DNA from: an uncultured Jannaschia sp. | GTDB lineage: Bacteria > Pseudomonadota > Alphaproteobacteria > Rhodobacterales > Rhodobacteraceae | Direction: 5' to 3' | Assembly: GCF_947494025.1 (NCBI RefSeq) | Contig: NZ_CANLTQ010000001.1 | Coordinates: 62,001 to 126,000 of the forward strand | Length of the DNA: 64,000 nt | The notes under the pieces: model-generated | Database searches by the model: none | What the model saw: only the letters and a program-made list of their open reading frames with translations | Told to the model about the DNA's origin: nothing | Translations under genes and position numbers: made by a program | Shown: piece by piece, positions 39,570 to 48,707 of the stretch | Numbering within the stretch: the first letter of the stretch is position 1 | How the letters are laid out: each line of letters begins with the position of its first letter

Positions 39570-40556
39570 ATGCGACTGTTCCTCCATATCGGCATGGCCA
39601 AGACCGGCAGCACCGCGATCCAGGGCGCGCTGGCCCGCAGCCGCAACCTGCTCGCCCGCCAGAACGCGGCCTATATCGGCAAGCAGCCTGTTTTCGCTGG
39701 CGATTCCGGCAAGGACATCCCGAGCTACGTGCGGCTCTCGCGGCAGGATCCCGCCACGCAGGCCACCCTCGCCGAGGCCTTCCACGCGGAGCTCGCGGCC
39801 CGGCACGCGGCCCACGGCACCGCCACCTTCGTCGCCTCCCGCGAGGGCATCGTCGAATGGGATCTCCTCCCCTTCGTCCAGCGCCTCGGCGACCTCATGG
39901 ACGTCCGGTGCATCGTCTACCTCCGCCCCGCCCGCCCCTGGCTCTCCTCCGCCTATGTGCAGCGCGCGCTCCGCAACAAGTCCATGCCCGGCCCGATCCC
40001 GAGCTTCGACGAGTATGTCCCTGAACTCATGGGCTATTACGGGCGTGTAAAGACCTGGGCGGAGACGCTCGGACCCGGCCTTCTGGTGCGTGAATACCGC
40101 TCCGACGACATCGTTGCCGACTTCGCCGAGGCCACGGGCCTGGAGCTTCGCGGGGCCGAGCGCCGCATCCACTCCACGAGCGAGGATGCCGAGATCCTGC
40201 TCCGGACGTGGTTCAACAGCCGCTTCGAGGCCGCCAACGGACCTGCGGCCTTCCAGGACGCCGTGACGCCGCACGGCCCCCTCTCGGCGCCCCGCATCGA
40301 CGACATGGTCGCGCGGCACCTCGACCATTCCTCCGTCGACACACATCTGGCGAACCAGTCGGAAATGCTCGACTATTTCCGGGAGACGCACGGCATCGAC
40401 CTCGACCCCGACTCCGCGCCCCTGAAACCCGGCCCCGACCGCGCCGCCCTGCGCGACCGCATGCTCGACATGCTGATCGAGCTCCAGATGCAGAACGCCC
40501 TCCGCATATTCGAACTGGAGAAGCAGCTGGCGAAGGCGAACGGGCCGACGGGCTGA
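39570..40556 (+). CDS. Sulfotransferase-like P-loop protein
   Basis: A 328-residue protein. The N-terminus MRLFLHIGMAKTGSTAIQGA contains the KTGST loop that binds the 5'-phosphosulfate of PAPS in sulfotransferases, and IVYLRPARPWLSSAYVQRALRNK-type residues near 125-145 resemble the 3'-phosphate-binding strand and helix. The C-terminus is a helical tail (LQMQNALRIFELEKQLAK). Target molecule unknown; capsule or extracellular polysaccharide sulfation is a common role. GAGGGAG lies about six bases before the ATG at 39570. Divergent from the BrnA-like gene. Confidence 0.75.
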   Translation: MRLFLHIGMAKTGSTAIQGALARSRNLLARQNAAYIGKQPVFAGDSGKDIPSYVRLSRQDPATQATLAEAFHAELAARHAAHGTATFVASREGIVEWDLLPFVQRLGDLMDVRCIVYLRPARPWLSSAYVQRALRNKSMPGPIPSFDEYVPELMGYYGRVKTWAETLGPGLLVREYRSDDIVADFAEATGLELRGAERRIHSTSEDAEILLRTWFNSRFEAANGPAAFQDAVTPHGPLSAPRIDDMVARHLDHSSVDTHLANQSEMLDYFRETHGIDLDPDSAPLKPGPDRAALRDRMLDMLIELQMQNALRIFELEKQLAKANGPTG

Positions 40557-40984
40557 GACGGCCGGCCTCTGCCCTCGCCGCGGACGAAGCGGGATCCGTT
40601 CGAAGAGGCGCACCCGCCGCTGATCGAGGTTCGGGGCGGCGAAGCGTTCGACGCGGGGGCCGCGCATGTCCCAGCCGTGCTGCACGGCATCGCCGGCGAC
40701 GGCCCCGCGCCGGCCCAGCCGGCCTCCCGCGCGGCCTGAGCCCCGTCGATCAGATGCTTGTTCGGCTCCGATAGATTACGCCGCAGCGCTACGGCGTCCG
40801 CAGCGACTTTGACCGGTATGAACCGCGTCGCGTGCTCCTTGCGCGTTGAGAGAAACGACCAGGCGCTGCCCGGGACGTGACCGTTGCGAGACAGGCCGGC
40901 CGAATGCCCCATCCTTCGCCGCGCCCGACGAAAGCACGGCGCGGTGTCTTGCGCCACGAGACCGGCGGCGGCAGGACGGCGGAC
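40557..40984 (+). pseudogene. Gene-free stretch holding a C-terminal coding remnant (40593-40739)
   Basis: The reading frame from 40593 to a stop at 40739 shows strong G/C third-position bias and protein-like residues (DPFEEAHPPLIEVRGGEAFD, then VPAVLHGIAGDGPAPAQ) but has no start, so it looks like the tail of a deleted gene; I do not recognise the family. Bases 40740-40984 hold only short unconvincing frames on both strands. The stretch adjoins other decayed DNA beyond tdk. Confidence 0.4.
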
Positions 40985-41587
40985 ATGGCGAAGCTCTACT
41001 TCCATTATTCGACGATGAACGCGGGCAAGAGCACGCTGCTCCTGCAGGCCGCCTACAATTACAACGAGCGCGGGATGGAGACCTTCCTGTTGACGGCGCG
41101 GTTCGACGATCGCGCGGGAACGGGGCGGATCGCCAGCCGGATCGGGATCGAGGCGCCGGCGGAGACGTGGGACGTCAAGACCGATCTCTTCGCCATGATC
41201 GCCGCGCGGCTTGCGGCCGGCCCCTGCGGCTGCGTCCTGGTGGACGAGGTGCAGTGGCTGTCGCGCGACCAGGTCTGGCAGCTTGCCCGGGCGGTGGACG
41301 ATCTCGGCGTTCCGGTGATGGCCTACGGTCTGCGCGTCGACTTCCGAGGCGAGCTGTTCCCCGGCTCGGCCACGCTGCTGGCGCTGGCCGACGAGCTGCG
41401 GGAGGTCCGAACGATCTGCCATTGTGGGCGCAAGGCGACCATGGTGGTCCGCCGCGACGCGGAGGGACGTGCCCTAACGGAAGGCGCTCAGGTCGAGGTG
41501 GGCGGCAATGATCGCTATGTCAGCCTTTGCCGGCGGCACTTCCGCGAGGAGATCGGCGACCGCACCCCGTCCGGGCCGCCGATCTAG
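40985..41587 (+). CDS. tdk: Thymidine kinase
   Basis: A 200-residue type II thymidine kinase that phosphorylates thymidine for salvage. The P-loop MNAGKSTLLL (residues about 11-20), the Walker B-like VLVDEVQWLS near residue 82, and a zinc site made of TICHCGRKA and SLCRRHF are visible. The lasso-region glycine-rich segment lies between them. Start 40985 gives the canonical MAKLYFHYSTMNAGKS. It converges on a decayed amidohydrolase gene, overlapping its 3' end by four bases. Confidence 0.95.
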   Translation: MAKLYFHYSTMNAGKSTLLLQAAYNYNERGMETFLLTARFDDRAGTGRIASRIGIEAPAETWDVKTDLFAMIAARLAAGPCGCVLVDEVQWLSRDQVWQLARAVDDLGVPVMAYGLRVDFRGELFPGSATLLALADELREVRTICHCGRKATMVVRRDAEGRALTEGAQVEVGGNDRYVSLCRRHFREEIGDRTPSGPPI

Positions 41588-42487
41588 GTCCTCAGCTCCG
41601 CTACCGCCCGTTCGACCCGCCGCGGCAGGTCCAGCGTCGTGAGCGTCCCGTCGCGCATTCCCTGCCGCCCCGCCACGAAGAGGACGCCCACCTGGCAGCG
41701 CCCGGCAAGGAGAAGCGCGGCGCAATCCCAGCCAGCGCGATGCCGGTGCCGGGCCGGCAGTTCGAACGCGGGCGACGCGCCACCCCCCGTGCGCGTCCGG
41801 GCGAAGAGGTCGATCCCGTCCACCGTCGAGCCTGACGCAATGCGCGTGCCAGACATCCGCGCCGGTCCAGCCGGGATTTCCGGCGTATGGTCCCGGCCGG
41901 CAGCCGAACGTCTCGAGCAAGTAACGCAGGTCTTCGTCGTTCTCCGTCAGATGGGTGTGCAGCCGCACGCCCTTGTCCCGCGTCATCAACGCCGGGTCGC
42001 ACATGATCTCCCGGCTGACCGGGAAGAGCGAGCAAGGGGCGAGACCCACGCGACACACGCAGCCGGGCGCGGATCGTGGAACGCATCGACGACGCGGATG
42101 CGATCGTTGAGGATCGCCGCGCCCCCTTCCATCACTGCGTCGTGTCGCCGAGCCGGCTGCCGTTCGGATGGAGACGAAGGGTGTCCGAGGAGGTGTCGCA
42201 CCCCGACAACGCCAGTTCCGCCAACCCGAGCTGCGTGGCGAGGTGCATGTGCTCCGGCGTGAACCGCGCCTAGGCCGGATCGTCGGATAGAGCGCGCGAA
42301 GCCCGCCGAAGTGCGGCGCGTCCTACCCGGCCGGAACCTCGCGGGTCAGCGTTCGGCACGGATGGCGACGCGTGTTCACGAGGTCCGTGGCGACAAGGCA
42401 GCCCGCGGCCATCAACATCTCGACCGGGGTCGCGAGCCCGGTTCCGATTGCTACGATCACGCCGCCGCGGATCAGCGTCTCAGCCAT
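41584..42487 (-). pseudogene. Decayed 8-oxoguanine deaminase / amidohydrolase gene
   Basis: Fragments in order across all three minus-strand frames match the 8-oxoguanine deaminase class of amidohydrolases. The N-terminus from 42487 reads MAETLIRGGVIVAIG with about 20 codons missing, then LVNTRRH where intact enzymes have a metal-binding NTHHH. Next come NDRIRVVDAFHDP near 42110, VSREIMCDP and RLHTHLTENDEDL near 41960-42010, GWTGADVWHAHC near 41870, and the C-terminal FVAGRQGMRDGTLTTLDLP near 41640. Only about 0.9 kb remains of roughly 1.35 kb. The start overlaps hisN by eight bases, suggesting it was once in an operon with it. Confidence 0.75.
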
Positions 42488-43268
42488 CGAGCAGGCGCAT
42501 CGCGGCTCCGTGCAGCTCCGGGGTCGCTGCGGCCAGAACGCGGCCCCCGCCATGCGCCGGGGCGCCCGTCCAGTCCGTAACGATGCCGCCCGCCGCCTCG
42601 ATCAGGGCGATGGGCGCCACGACGTCGTAGGGGTGCAGCCCCGCCTCGATCACGAGGTCCACATGGCCCGCGGCGAGAAGCGCGTAGGCGTAGCAATCCA
42701 TTCCGTAGCGCACGAGCCGGCACCGCGCCGCGACCCTGCGGAACGCCGCGCCCTCCTCCGGCGTGCCGATCTCGGGAAAGGTGGTGAGGATCGTCGCCGC
42801 CTCGATGGTTTCCGTCCTGCGCACCCGCAAATCGCGCCGTGCCTCCGCCCGCGTCCAGACGGCGCCCTCTGCGCTGCCCTCGAACCGCTCGCCGGTGAAG
42901 GGCTGATCGACGATGCCGTAGATCGGGCCCTTCGCGTCCATCAGCCCGACCAGCACACCCCAGGTCGGTGTGCCGCTGATGAAGCCGCGCGTCCCGTCGA
43001 TTGGATCGAGAACCCAGGTCAACCCGCTTGTCCCCGGCTTGGCTCCCGACTCCTCGCCCAGGATCGCATCCTCGGGGCGAAGCTTCGCGAGCAGGTCGCG
43101 CATCGCGGCCTCGGCCTCCCGGTCGGCGACGGTCACGGGGTCGAAGGCCGCACCCTTGCTCTCCACGTCGATCGGCTGTCGGAAGTGGCGCAACGTCGTT
43201 GCGCGCGCCGCATCGGCGAGGGCGTGGCCGACGCGGCGGATCGCGGGAATGTCGGAGGCAAGGCTCAT
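42480..43268 (-). CDS. hisN: Histidinol-phosphatase, inositol monophosphatase family
   Basis: A 262-residue magnesium-dependent phosphatase. The two metal-binding signatures are present: GEESG near residue 70 and WVLDPIDGTRGFISG near residues 84-98, with PYDVVAPIALIEAAGG near residue 215. The RGF(I/M)SG variant is typical of HisN rather than SuhB, so it probably dephosphorylates histidinol phosphate in histidine synthesis. The start at 43268 is favoured over an upstream ATG at 43304 by family N-termini (MSLASDIPAIRRVGHALAD). Downstream the pseudogene begins within its last codons. Confidence 0.88.
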   Translation of the reverse strand: MSLASDIPAIRRVGHALADAARATTLRHFRQPIDVESKGAAFDPVTVADREAEAAMRDLLAKLRPEDAILGEESGAKPGTSGLTWVLDPIDGTRGFISGTPTWGVLVGLMDAKGPIYGIVDQPFTGERFEGSAEGAVWTRAEARRDLRVRRTETIEAATILTTFPEIGTPEEGAAFRRVAARCRLVRYGMDCYAYALLAAGHVDLVIEAGLHPYDVVAPIALIEAAGGIVTDWTGAPAHGGGRVLAAATPELHGAAMRLLDG

Positions 43269-43332
43269 GGTCCGGGGCGTGGCATCCGGCGGCCGACCGG
43301 TCAAGGCGCACCGGGGGATTCCGCGGCCCGGG

Positions 43333-43602
43333 TCACTCCGCCGCCGCCCGCCCCTGGTCCGGCCCCTTGTCGTTTGCCGCCCGCTCCTCGAACCCTTCGA
43401 AGAAGTAGGCCACCGGCACCCCCATCGCGGCGGCGATATCCCACAGGCGCGAGGCGGAGACGCGGTTCGTTCCGGTCTCGTATTTCTGGATCTGCTGAAA
43501 GCGGATTCCGACCGTTTCGGCCAGTTGCTGCTGCGTCATGTTCGTCTTCCAACGGCGTTGTCGGATACGTTGACCTACATAGAGGTCGACGGGATGCTTC
43601 AT
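43333..43602 (-). CDS. Small XRE-family HTH regulator
   Basis: An 89-residue DNA-binding protein. The HTH spans about residues 10-65: VGQRIRQRRWKTNMTQQQLAETVGIR, then FQQIQKYETGTNRVSASRLWDIAAAMGVPVAYFFEG-type residues. This form is common in Rhodobacteraceae, whose versions are often 110-140 residues, so the C-terminus here is short. Target genes are unknown. It lies 65 bases upstream of hisN on the same strand and diverges from the BI-1 gene across a 388-base gap. Confidence 0.88.
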   Translation of the reverse strand: MKHPVDLYVGQRIRQRRWKTNMTQQQLAETVGIRFQQIQKYETGTNRVSASRLWDIAAAMGVPVAYFFEGFEERAANDKGPDQGRAAAE

Positions 43603-43902
43603 GTCTTCTCCTGCCCGGCCAGCGACGTCATGCCCGTCGGGGTCTTGCCGCTCTGATCATGCCGGCACGGAGTCAGCGCCGACGATCGCTTCATAACGAA
43701 ACGGGTTAACGGAAAGAAACCCTGGAGCGCATCTGCCGCAGGTCATGCGTCGAAATCGCCAAACGTCTGCGCATCTCGCATGGCATCGATGCCGTCCGCC
43801 CCAAAGCCCGGCGTCGGACCGTCCACGACCCTGCCCTGGTTCGCCCGGTCCCGACCCGGACCAGACCGTTAACGGGGCCGGTCCCCGACCGCGCATGAGC
43901 GC

Positions 43903-43931
43903 TTGAAAAACACGGCGCCGATCCCGATATT
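43903..43931 (+). promoter_or_regulatory. Probable promoter of the BI-1 family gene
   Basis: TTGAAA at 43903-43908 and GATATT at 43926-43931 are separated by 17 bases, giving five and four consensus matches. It lies 60 bases before the BI-1 start. The remaining gap 43603-43902 shows no convincing gene. Confidence 0.5.
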
Positions 43932-43940
43932 CGACAGCAA

Positions 43941-43960
43941 GAGGTTCCGGGGAGAACCTC
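43941..43960 (+). promoter_or_regulatory. Leader hairpin upstream of the BI-1 family gene
   Basis: GAGGTTC at 43941-43947 and GAACCTC at 43954-43960 form a 7-bp stem with a 6-base loop, ending 31 bases before the ATG at 43991. It would lie at the extreme 5' end of the mRNA from the promoter above, where such stems usually raise mRNA stability. Confidence 0.5.
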
Positions 43961-43990
43961 AATGCAGAACACGTCACTCGGAGGAGCCAG

Positions 43991-44773
43991 ATGGCACAAC
44001 TCGACGCCCTGCGGACCGGCCGGATCGCCGGAGCCCGCACCGCGGAAATAGATCAGGGCCTCCGCGCCCACATGAACAAGGTCTACGGCACGATGTCCGT
44101 AGGCATGCTGATCACCTTCGCCGCCGCCTGGGCGATCTCGGGGCTGGCCGTGACGTCTGATCCGGCGCAAGCGGTCGGGCAGATCGGCGCGGACAATTAC
44201 CTGACGAGTATCGGTGCGGCTCTCTACGCATCGCCGCTGAAATGGGTCGTTATGTTCGCCCCGCTCGCCTTCGTGTTCGGGTTCTCCGCCGGGATCAACC
44301 GGATGTCGGCCGCCACCGCGCAGTTGGTGTTTTACGCCTTCGCCGCCGTGATGGGCGTGTCGATCAGCTCGATCTTCCTCGTCTTCACCGGCACGTCGAT
44401 CGCGCAGACCTTCCTCGTGACCTCGATCGCCTTCGCGAGCCTGTCGCTGTGGGGCTACGTGACCAACAAGGACCTCAGCGGAATGGGCACGTTCCTGCTG
44501 ATGGGACTGGTCGGCCTGATCGCGGCGATGATCCTCAACATCTTCATCCAGTCCGAGGGACTGGCGATGGCGATCCCGTTCATCGGCGTGCTGATCTTCG
44601 CGGGTCTGACCGCCTACGACACGCAGCGGATCAAGACCGAGTACATCGCCCACGCGCAGCACGGCGACAGCGAATGGCTCGGCAAGTCGGCGATCATGGG
44701 TGCGCTGAGCCTGTATCTCGACTTCATCAACATGTTCATGTTCCTGCTGCAATTCATGGGCAACCGCGAGTGA
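43991..44773 (+). CDS. Bax inhibitor-1 (YccA/BI-1) family membrane protein
   Basis: A 260-residue protein with about seven transmembrane segments between residues 37 and 255. It has the BI-1 family patterns LTAYDTQRIK near residue 208 and GALSLYLDFINMFMFLLQFMG-type residues at the C-terminus. Bacterial members act as pH-sensitive calcium leak channels or modulate FtsH; the exact role here is not visible. GGAGGAG lies just upstream of the ATG. A strong intrinsic terminator follows 25 bases after the stop, so it is monocistronic. Confidence 0.93.
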   Translation: MAQLDALRTGRIAGARTAEIDQGLRAHMNKVYGTMSVGMLITFAAAWAISGLAVTSDPAQAVGQIGADNYLTSIGAALYASPLKWVVMFAPLAFVFGFSAGINRMSAATAQLVFYAFAAVMGVSISSIFLVFTGTSIAQTFLVTSIAFASLSLWGYVTNKDLSGMGTFLLMGLVGLIAAMILNIFIQSEGLAMAIPFIGVLIFAGLTAYDTQRIKTEYIAHAQHGDSEWLGKSAIMGALSLYLDFINMFMFLLQFMGNRE

Positions 44774-44798
44774 CGCGGCGGACGTGACGTAGCTGCAA

Positions 44799-44826
44799 GG
44801 GCCACCCCTCGGGGTGGCCCTTTTTT
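44799..44826 (+). terminator. Intrinsic terminator after the BI-1 family gene
   Basis: GGGCCACCCC at 44799-44808 pairs perfectly with GGGGTGGCCC at 44811-44820, followed by six T. The rest of the gap to 45037 shows no gene. Confidence 0.95.
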
Positions 44827-45037
44827 CGTTTGCGACGCCGGCCCGATCAGGGACCGGGTTCCGGCAGGGATGTCGTAATTCACGCCAGCAGGGGCTCGTG
44901 GCGCTCCGCCAGCCTCGGCGTCCCGTCCCGCCGTTCGAGCGATTCGACCTGCATGGTGTCCGGCCTCCCGATCGTGTCCGGCCTTCGCGCCTCCCTTCGC
45001 CCCGGTGGAAGCGACGGCATCCGGCCGTAGCAAGGTG

Positions 45038-46204
45038 TCAGCGTCGCAGGATCCGCCCCTCTCCCTGGGCGCGCGGCCGGTGGACATGGGCGCTTTGCAC
45101 GAGGCCGAACGCCAGCATCAGGACGAGCATCGCCGATCCGCCGTAGCTGACCAGCGGAAGCGGCACGCCGACGACCGGCGCCATGCCCATCACCATCGAC
45201 ATGTTGACCGCGAAGAACAGGAAGAACGCGACGGCGATTCCGAGCGTGACCAGTGCCGAGAACCGGTCCTTCATCCGGAGCGCCGAGACGATGCAGAAGG
45301 CCACGATCAGCAGGTACAGCGTAAGGAGCGAGATGCCCCCGATCAGGCCGAATTCCTCTGCCAGCGTGGTGAAGATGAAGTCGGTGTGCTTCTCGGGCAA
45401 AAAATTCAGCCGCGCCTGCGTGCCCTGCAGGTAGCCCTTGCCCGTCCAACCGCCCGAGCCGAGGGCGATCTTGGACTGGGTGATGTGGTAGCCCGCACCG
45501 AGCGGGTCGCTGTCGGGGTCGAGAAACGTGTCGATCCGGCGGAACTGGTAATCCTTGATGAGCTGCCACGGCGTGCCCCGCGACTGCAGCACCGCCGTCA
45601 CCAAACCTGCACCGGCCGCGATCACGGTCGCGAAATAGGCCCAGTGGACCCCGGCGAGGAACATCACCGCCCCGCCCCCCGCGATGAGCAGGATCGAGGT
45701 CCCGAGGTCGGGCTGCTTCAGGACGAGGAGGGTCGGGAGCAGGATGATAACGAGCGGCACGACGACCCATTGGGGTCGGCTGACCTTCGTCGCCGGAAGC
45801 CAGTCGTAATAGGCCGCGAGCATCATCACGAGCGTGACCTTCATCAGCTCCGACGGCTGCAGGCGCATGAAACCCAACTCGATCCAGCGCTGCGCACCGC
45901 CACCCGTCGACCCAATCAGCTCCACCGCCACCAGAAGCACGAGCGTCAGCGCGTAGAACAATGCGGAGACGTTGCGCCAAAACCAGATCGGTATCATGCC
46001 CACGGTGAACATGACCGCGAGGCCCAGCAGGAAACGCTGCATCTGCGGCGCAACCCACCGCCAGTCACCTCCGGCGACGGAATAGAGCACCAGAAAGCCG
46101 ATCGCGGCTACGGCGCAGATGAGCAGGACCAGTGCCCAGTGCATCGCCAGCACCTTCCGCAGCCCCGCCGGCGTGCGCGCGACGTTGTATTCTAGGTAGC
46201 TCAT
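45038..46204 (-). CDS. rodA: Rod shape-determining peptidoglycan polymerase RodA
   Basis: A 388-residue SEDS-family glycosyltransferase with about ten membrane spans that polymerises glycan strands with PBP2 during elongation. Diagnostic blocks are QPSELMKVTLVMMLA near residue 118, KQPDLGTSILL near residue 165, LPEKHTDFIFTTLAEEFG near residue 270 and PLPLVSYGGSAML near residue 345. The catalytic Asp is in the large periplasmic loop typical of SEDS proteins. Its ATG overlaps the mrdA stop (ATGA). It is the last gene of the rod-shape cluster. Confidence 0.95.
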   Translation of the reverse strand: MSYLEYNVARTPAGLRKVLAMHWALVLLICAVAAIGFLVLYSVAGGDWRWVAPQMQRFLLGLAVMFTVGMIPIWFWRNVSALFYALTLVLLVAVELIGSTGGGAQRWIELGFMRLQPSELMKVTLVMMLAAYYDWLPATKVSRPQWVVVPLVIILLPTLLVLKQPDLGTSILLIAGGGAVMFLAGVHWAYFATVIAAGAGLVTAVLQSRGTPWQLIKDYQFRRIDTFLDPDSDPLGAGYHITQSKIALGSGGWTGKGYLQGTQARLNFLPEKHTDFIFTTLAEEFGLIGGISLLTLYLLIVAFCIVSALRMKDRFSALVTLGIAVAFFLFFAVNMSMVMGMAPVVGVPLPLVSYGGSAMLVLMLAFGLVQSAHVHRPRAQGEGRILRR

Positions 46205-48141
46205 GCCTTGGTGGTTCCGCCGCTCCGCGCCACGCTTGGATCCAGGTCTAGCGTCGAGAGGCGTTCCTCGATCTCGCCACGCTGGCTGTCGGGATAGGCG
46301 TCGAGCGGGGGCACGCCGCCCGACAGCGCGTAGAGCATGATGTCGCGCGCCGCGGGCGCCGCCACGGCGGAGCCCCCGCCGCCATGCTCCACCACGACGG
46401 AGACCGCGTATTGCGGGTCGTCGTAGGGCGCGTAGCCCACGAAGAGCGCGTGGTCGCGCCGCTCCCACGGGAGGTCCTCGTTGCGGGACACGCCGCGCGC
46501 CCGCTCGGCGGCGGTAATGTTGCGGACCTGGCTGGTGCCGGTCTTGCCCGCCCACTTGATGCCGTCCAGATCGAACCTCGACCGCCCCGCCGTCCCGCCG
46601 GACGCGTTGACCACCTCGTACATCCCGTTCCGCGCGCCGTCGAGCCAGCTTCGCGGCAGGTCGAGCGGTCCTGCCACGCCGGAGGGCTGCGCCACCCCGC
46701 CGATCGTGCGCACGAGGCGGGGCGAGACGTCGAGACCGCTGGCGACGCGCGCGGTCATAACCGCAAGCTGCAATGGCGAGGCCAGCACGAAACCCTGCCC
46801 GATCGAAGCGTTGAGGCTGTCGCCGATCATCCATTCCTCGCCGCGATTCGTCCGCTTCCAGGCGCGGTCGGGGATCAGGCCCTCGCTCACCGAACTCATC
46901 TCAATATCGTGGCGCACGCCCAGGCCGAGCTTGCGCGCCATCGCCGCGATCCGGTCGATGCCGGCCCGTTGCGCCATCTCGTAATAGAAGACGTCGCAGC
47001 TTTCGCGAAGCGAGCCCGCGATGTCGACGCGACCGTGGCCACCGCGCTTCCAGCAGTGGAAGCGGCGGTTGGAGATCGTCGTGTAGCCGCCGCAATAGAC
47101 GGTCTCGTTCGTCCCGATCTCTCCTGCCTCGAGCGCGGCGAGCAGCGTGACGAGCTTGAAGGTGGAACCCGGCGGATAAAGGCCTTGCACGATCTTGTTG
47201 TGCAGCGGCCGGTGGTCGTTGTCGCGCAGCCGGGCGTAGTCGGGAACGCTGATCCCCTCGACGAAGAGGTTCGGATCGTAGCTCGGGCTACTGACCGCGG
47301 CGAGGATGTCGCCGTTGCGCACGTCCATGACCACGGCCGACGCGCTTTCCTGCCCGAGCCGCGCCTGGGTGAAGTTCTGCAGGCCCGCGTCGAGGGTGAG
47401 CTGCACGTCCGCGCCCTTGCCGCTCTCGGTCCGGTCGAGCTCGCGCATGATGCGGCCAGCGGCGTTCTGCTCCACCCGGCGGGCGCCGGCGCGGCCGCGC
47501 AGCACGTCCTCGAGCTGTCGCTCGGTGCCGATCTTGCCGATCTGGAACTGCGGCGTCTGCAGCAGGGGGTCGACCTCCTCGGCCTCCGCGATGTCACGCT
47601 CGGAGACGCGGCCGACATAGCCGATCACATGGGCGTAGTCCTGCCCGAGCGGATAGGCGCGGCTCAGGCCGACCTCCGGCGTGATGCCGGGCAGCGCGGG
47701 GACATTGACCGCGATCGCCGATAGCTCCTCCCAGGACAGGCGATCGGCCAGTGTCACCGCCTGATGCGGACGGCGGTCCATCTCGCGCAGGGCGCGCTGC
47801 AACTCCTCCTCGTCGAGCCGTACGAGGCTGCGCAAGTGACCGATCACCGCGGGCACGTCGTCCGCGTCCTCGCGGATCATGCTGACGCGGTAGATCTGCT
47901 CGTTGCTGGCAAGAGGCACGCCGTTGCGGTCGTAGATGACGCCGCGCGCCGGTGCGATCAGACGGACCTTGATCCGGTTCTCCTCGGCCAGAAGCAGGAA
48001 CTCGTCGGCCTGATCCACCTGCAGGTGCCGCATCCGTGCGAAGAGCAGCGCGCCGAAGGCGAGCTGCCCACCGCCCGCGATGAGCGCCCGCCGCGAGATG
48101 CGACGGGCCGAAAGAGTCATGTCCTGAGCGTTGCGCTTCAT
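46201..48141 (-). CDS. mrdA: Penicillin-binding protein 2 (elongasome transpeptidase)
   Basis: A 646-residue class B PBP. A membrane anchor near residues 20-37 precedes the pedestal domain (ARGVIYDRNGVPLASN near residue 65) and the transpeptidase domain. Active-site motifs: S326-x-x-K329 in YPPGSTFKLV, the SxN/SxD-like RESCDVFYY near residue 376, and KTGT in WAGKTGTSQV near residue 536. It cross-links lateral wall with RodA. Start 48141 lies nine bases after GGAG; ATG 48162 is an alternative. The gene is 35 bases after mreD and overlaps rodA by four bases. Confidence 0.95.
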   Translation of the reverse strand: MKRNAQDMTLSARRISRRALIAGGGQLAFGALLFARMRHLQVDQADEFLLLAEENRIKVRLIAPARGVIYDRNGVPLASNEQIYRVSMIREDADDVPAVIGHLRSLVRLDEEELQRALREMDRRPHQAVTLADRLSWEELSAIAVNVPALPGITPEVGLSRAYPLGQDYAHVIGYVGRVSERDIAEAEEVDPLLQTPQFQIGKIGTERQLEDVLRGRAGARRVEQNAAGRIMRELDRTESGKGADVQLTLDAGLQNFTQARLGQESASAVVMDVRNGDILAAVSSPSYDPNLFVEGISVPDYARLRDNDHRPLHNKIVQGLYPPGSTFKLVTLLAALEAGEIGTNETVYCGGYTTISNRRFHCWKRGGHGRVDIAGSLRESCDVFYYEMAQRAGIDRIAAMARKLGLGVRHDIEMSSVSEGLIPDRAWKRTNRGEEWMIGDSLNASIGQGFVLASPLQLAVMTARVASGLDVSPRLVRTIGGVAQPSGVAGPLDLPRSWLDGARNGMYEVVNASGGTAGRSRFDLDGIKWAGKTGTSQVRNITAAERARGVSRNEDLPWERRDHALFVGYAPYDDPQYAVSVVVEHGGGGSAVAAPAARDIMLYALSGGVPPLDAYPDSQRGEIEERLSTLDLDPSVARSGGTTKA

Positions 48142-48176
48142 GTTCGAGATCTCCGGGTGCATCGGACGGGGGCCGG

Positions 48177-48704
48177 TCAAGCGCGGCTTCCGAGGCTGTC
48201 CAGTTCGCCGGGGGCGAGCCGGCGAACGCCAAGCAGCTGTGAGCCTAGTGCGACGACGGGGTAGAACGCAATCGTCGCCAATGCGTGCAAGGCCTGCCCG
48301 TGGGCGGGCGGGGTTTCGACAAGAAGCAGAACGAGAGCGACGTGGTTGGCCACGAACACCGCCACGATACCGCCGGCCACGAGAAAGAGCTCGGACAGAA
48401 ACGGCAGCGCTTCGGCATGGTCCACGCGGCGACGCAGGTATTCCGACAGCAGGAACACGAGCAGGGTCCACAGGCCCAGCGGCCGCAGCAGCAAGGCATC
48501 GTCCAGAAGCAGCAACGGCAGAAGCAGCCACACGGGAACGTAGTCGGGCCGTCGCAGCACCCAGGCCACGGTCAGGCAAACCATCAGCTCCGGTCCGGGC
48601 CAGGCCCGTTCGCCGACCCCGAAGGGCACCAGCGCGAAGAACAGGATGCCGGCGGACAGCGCGACGAAGAGGAGCCGGAATGCCCAGACCGAGCGCGTCG
48701 CCAT
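48177..48704 (-). CDS. mreD: Rod shape-determining protein MreD
   Basis: A 175-residue polytopic inner-membrane protein with about five or six hydrophobic segments, linking MreC to the elongasome. It has low sequence conservation; the call rests on size, hydrophobicity (LLLPLLLLDDALLL, LATIAFYPVVALGSQLL) and position between mreC and mrdA. Three bases separate it from mreC. A basic segment EYLRRRVDHAE lies between membrane spans. Confidence 0.88.
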   Translation of the reverse strand: MATRSVWAFRLLFVALSAGILFFALVPFGVGERAWPGPELMVCLTVAWVLRRPDYVPVWLLLPLLLLDDALLLRPLGLWTLLVFLLSEYLRRRVDHAEALPFLSELFLVAGGIVAVFVANHVALVLLLVETPPAHGQALHALATIAFYPVVALGSQLLGVRRLAPGELDSLGSRA

Positions 48705-48707
48705 GTC

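Noticed and set aside
40740-40984. Possible transposase remnant upstream of tdk
   Set aside because: Short frames on both strands lack any recognisable transposase motif or terminal inverted repeats.
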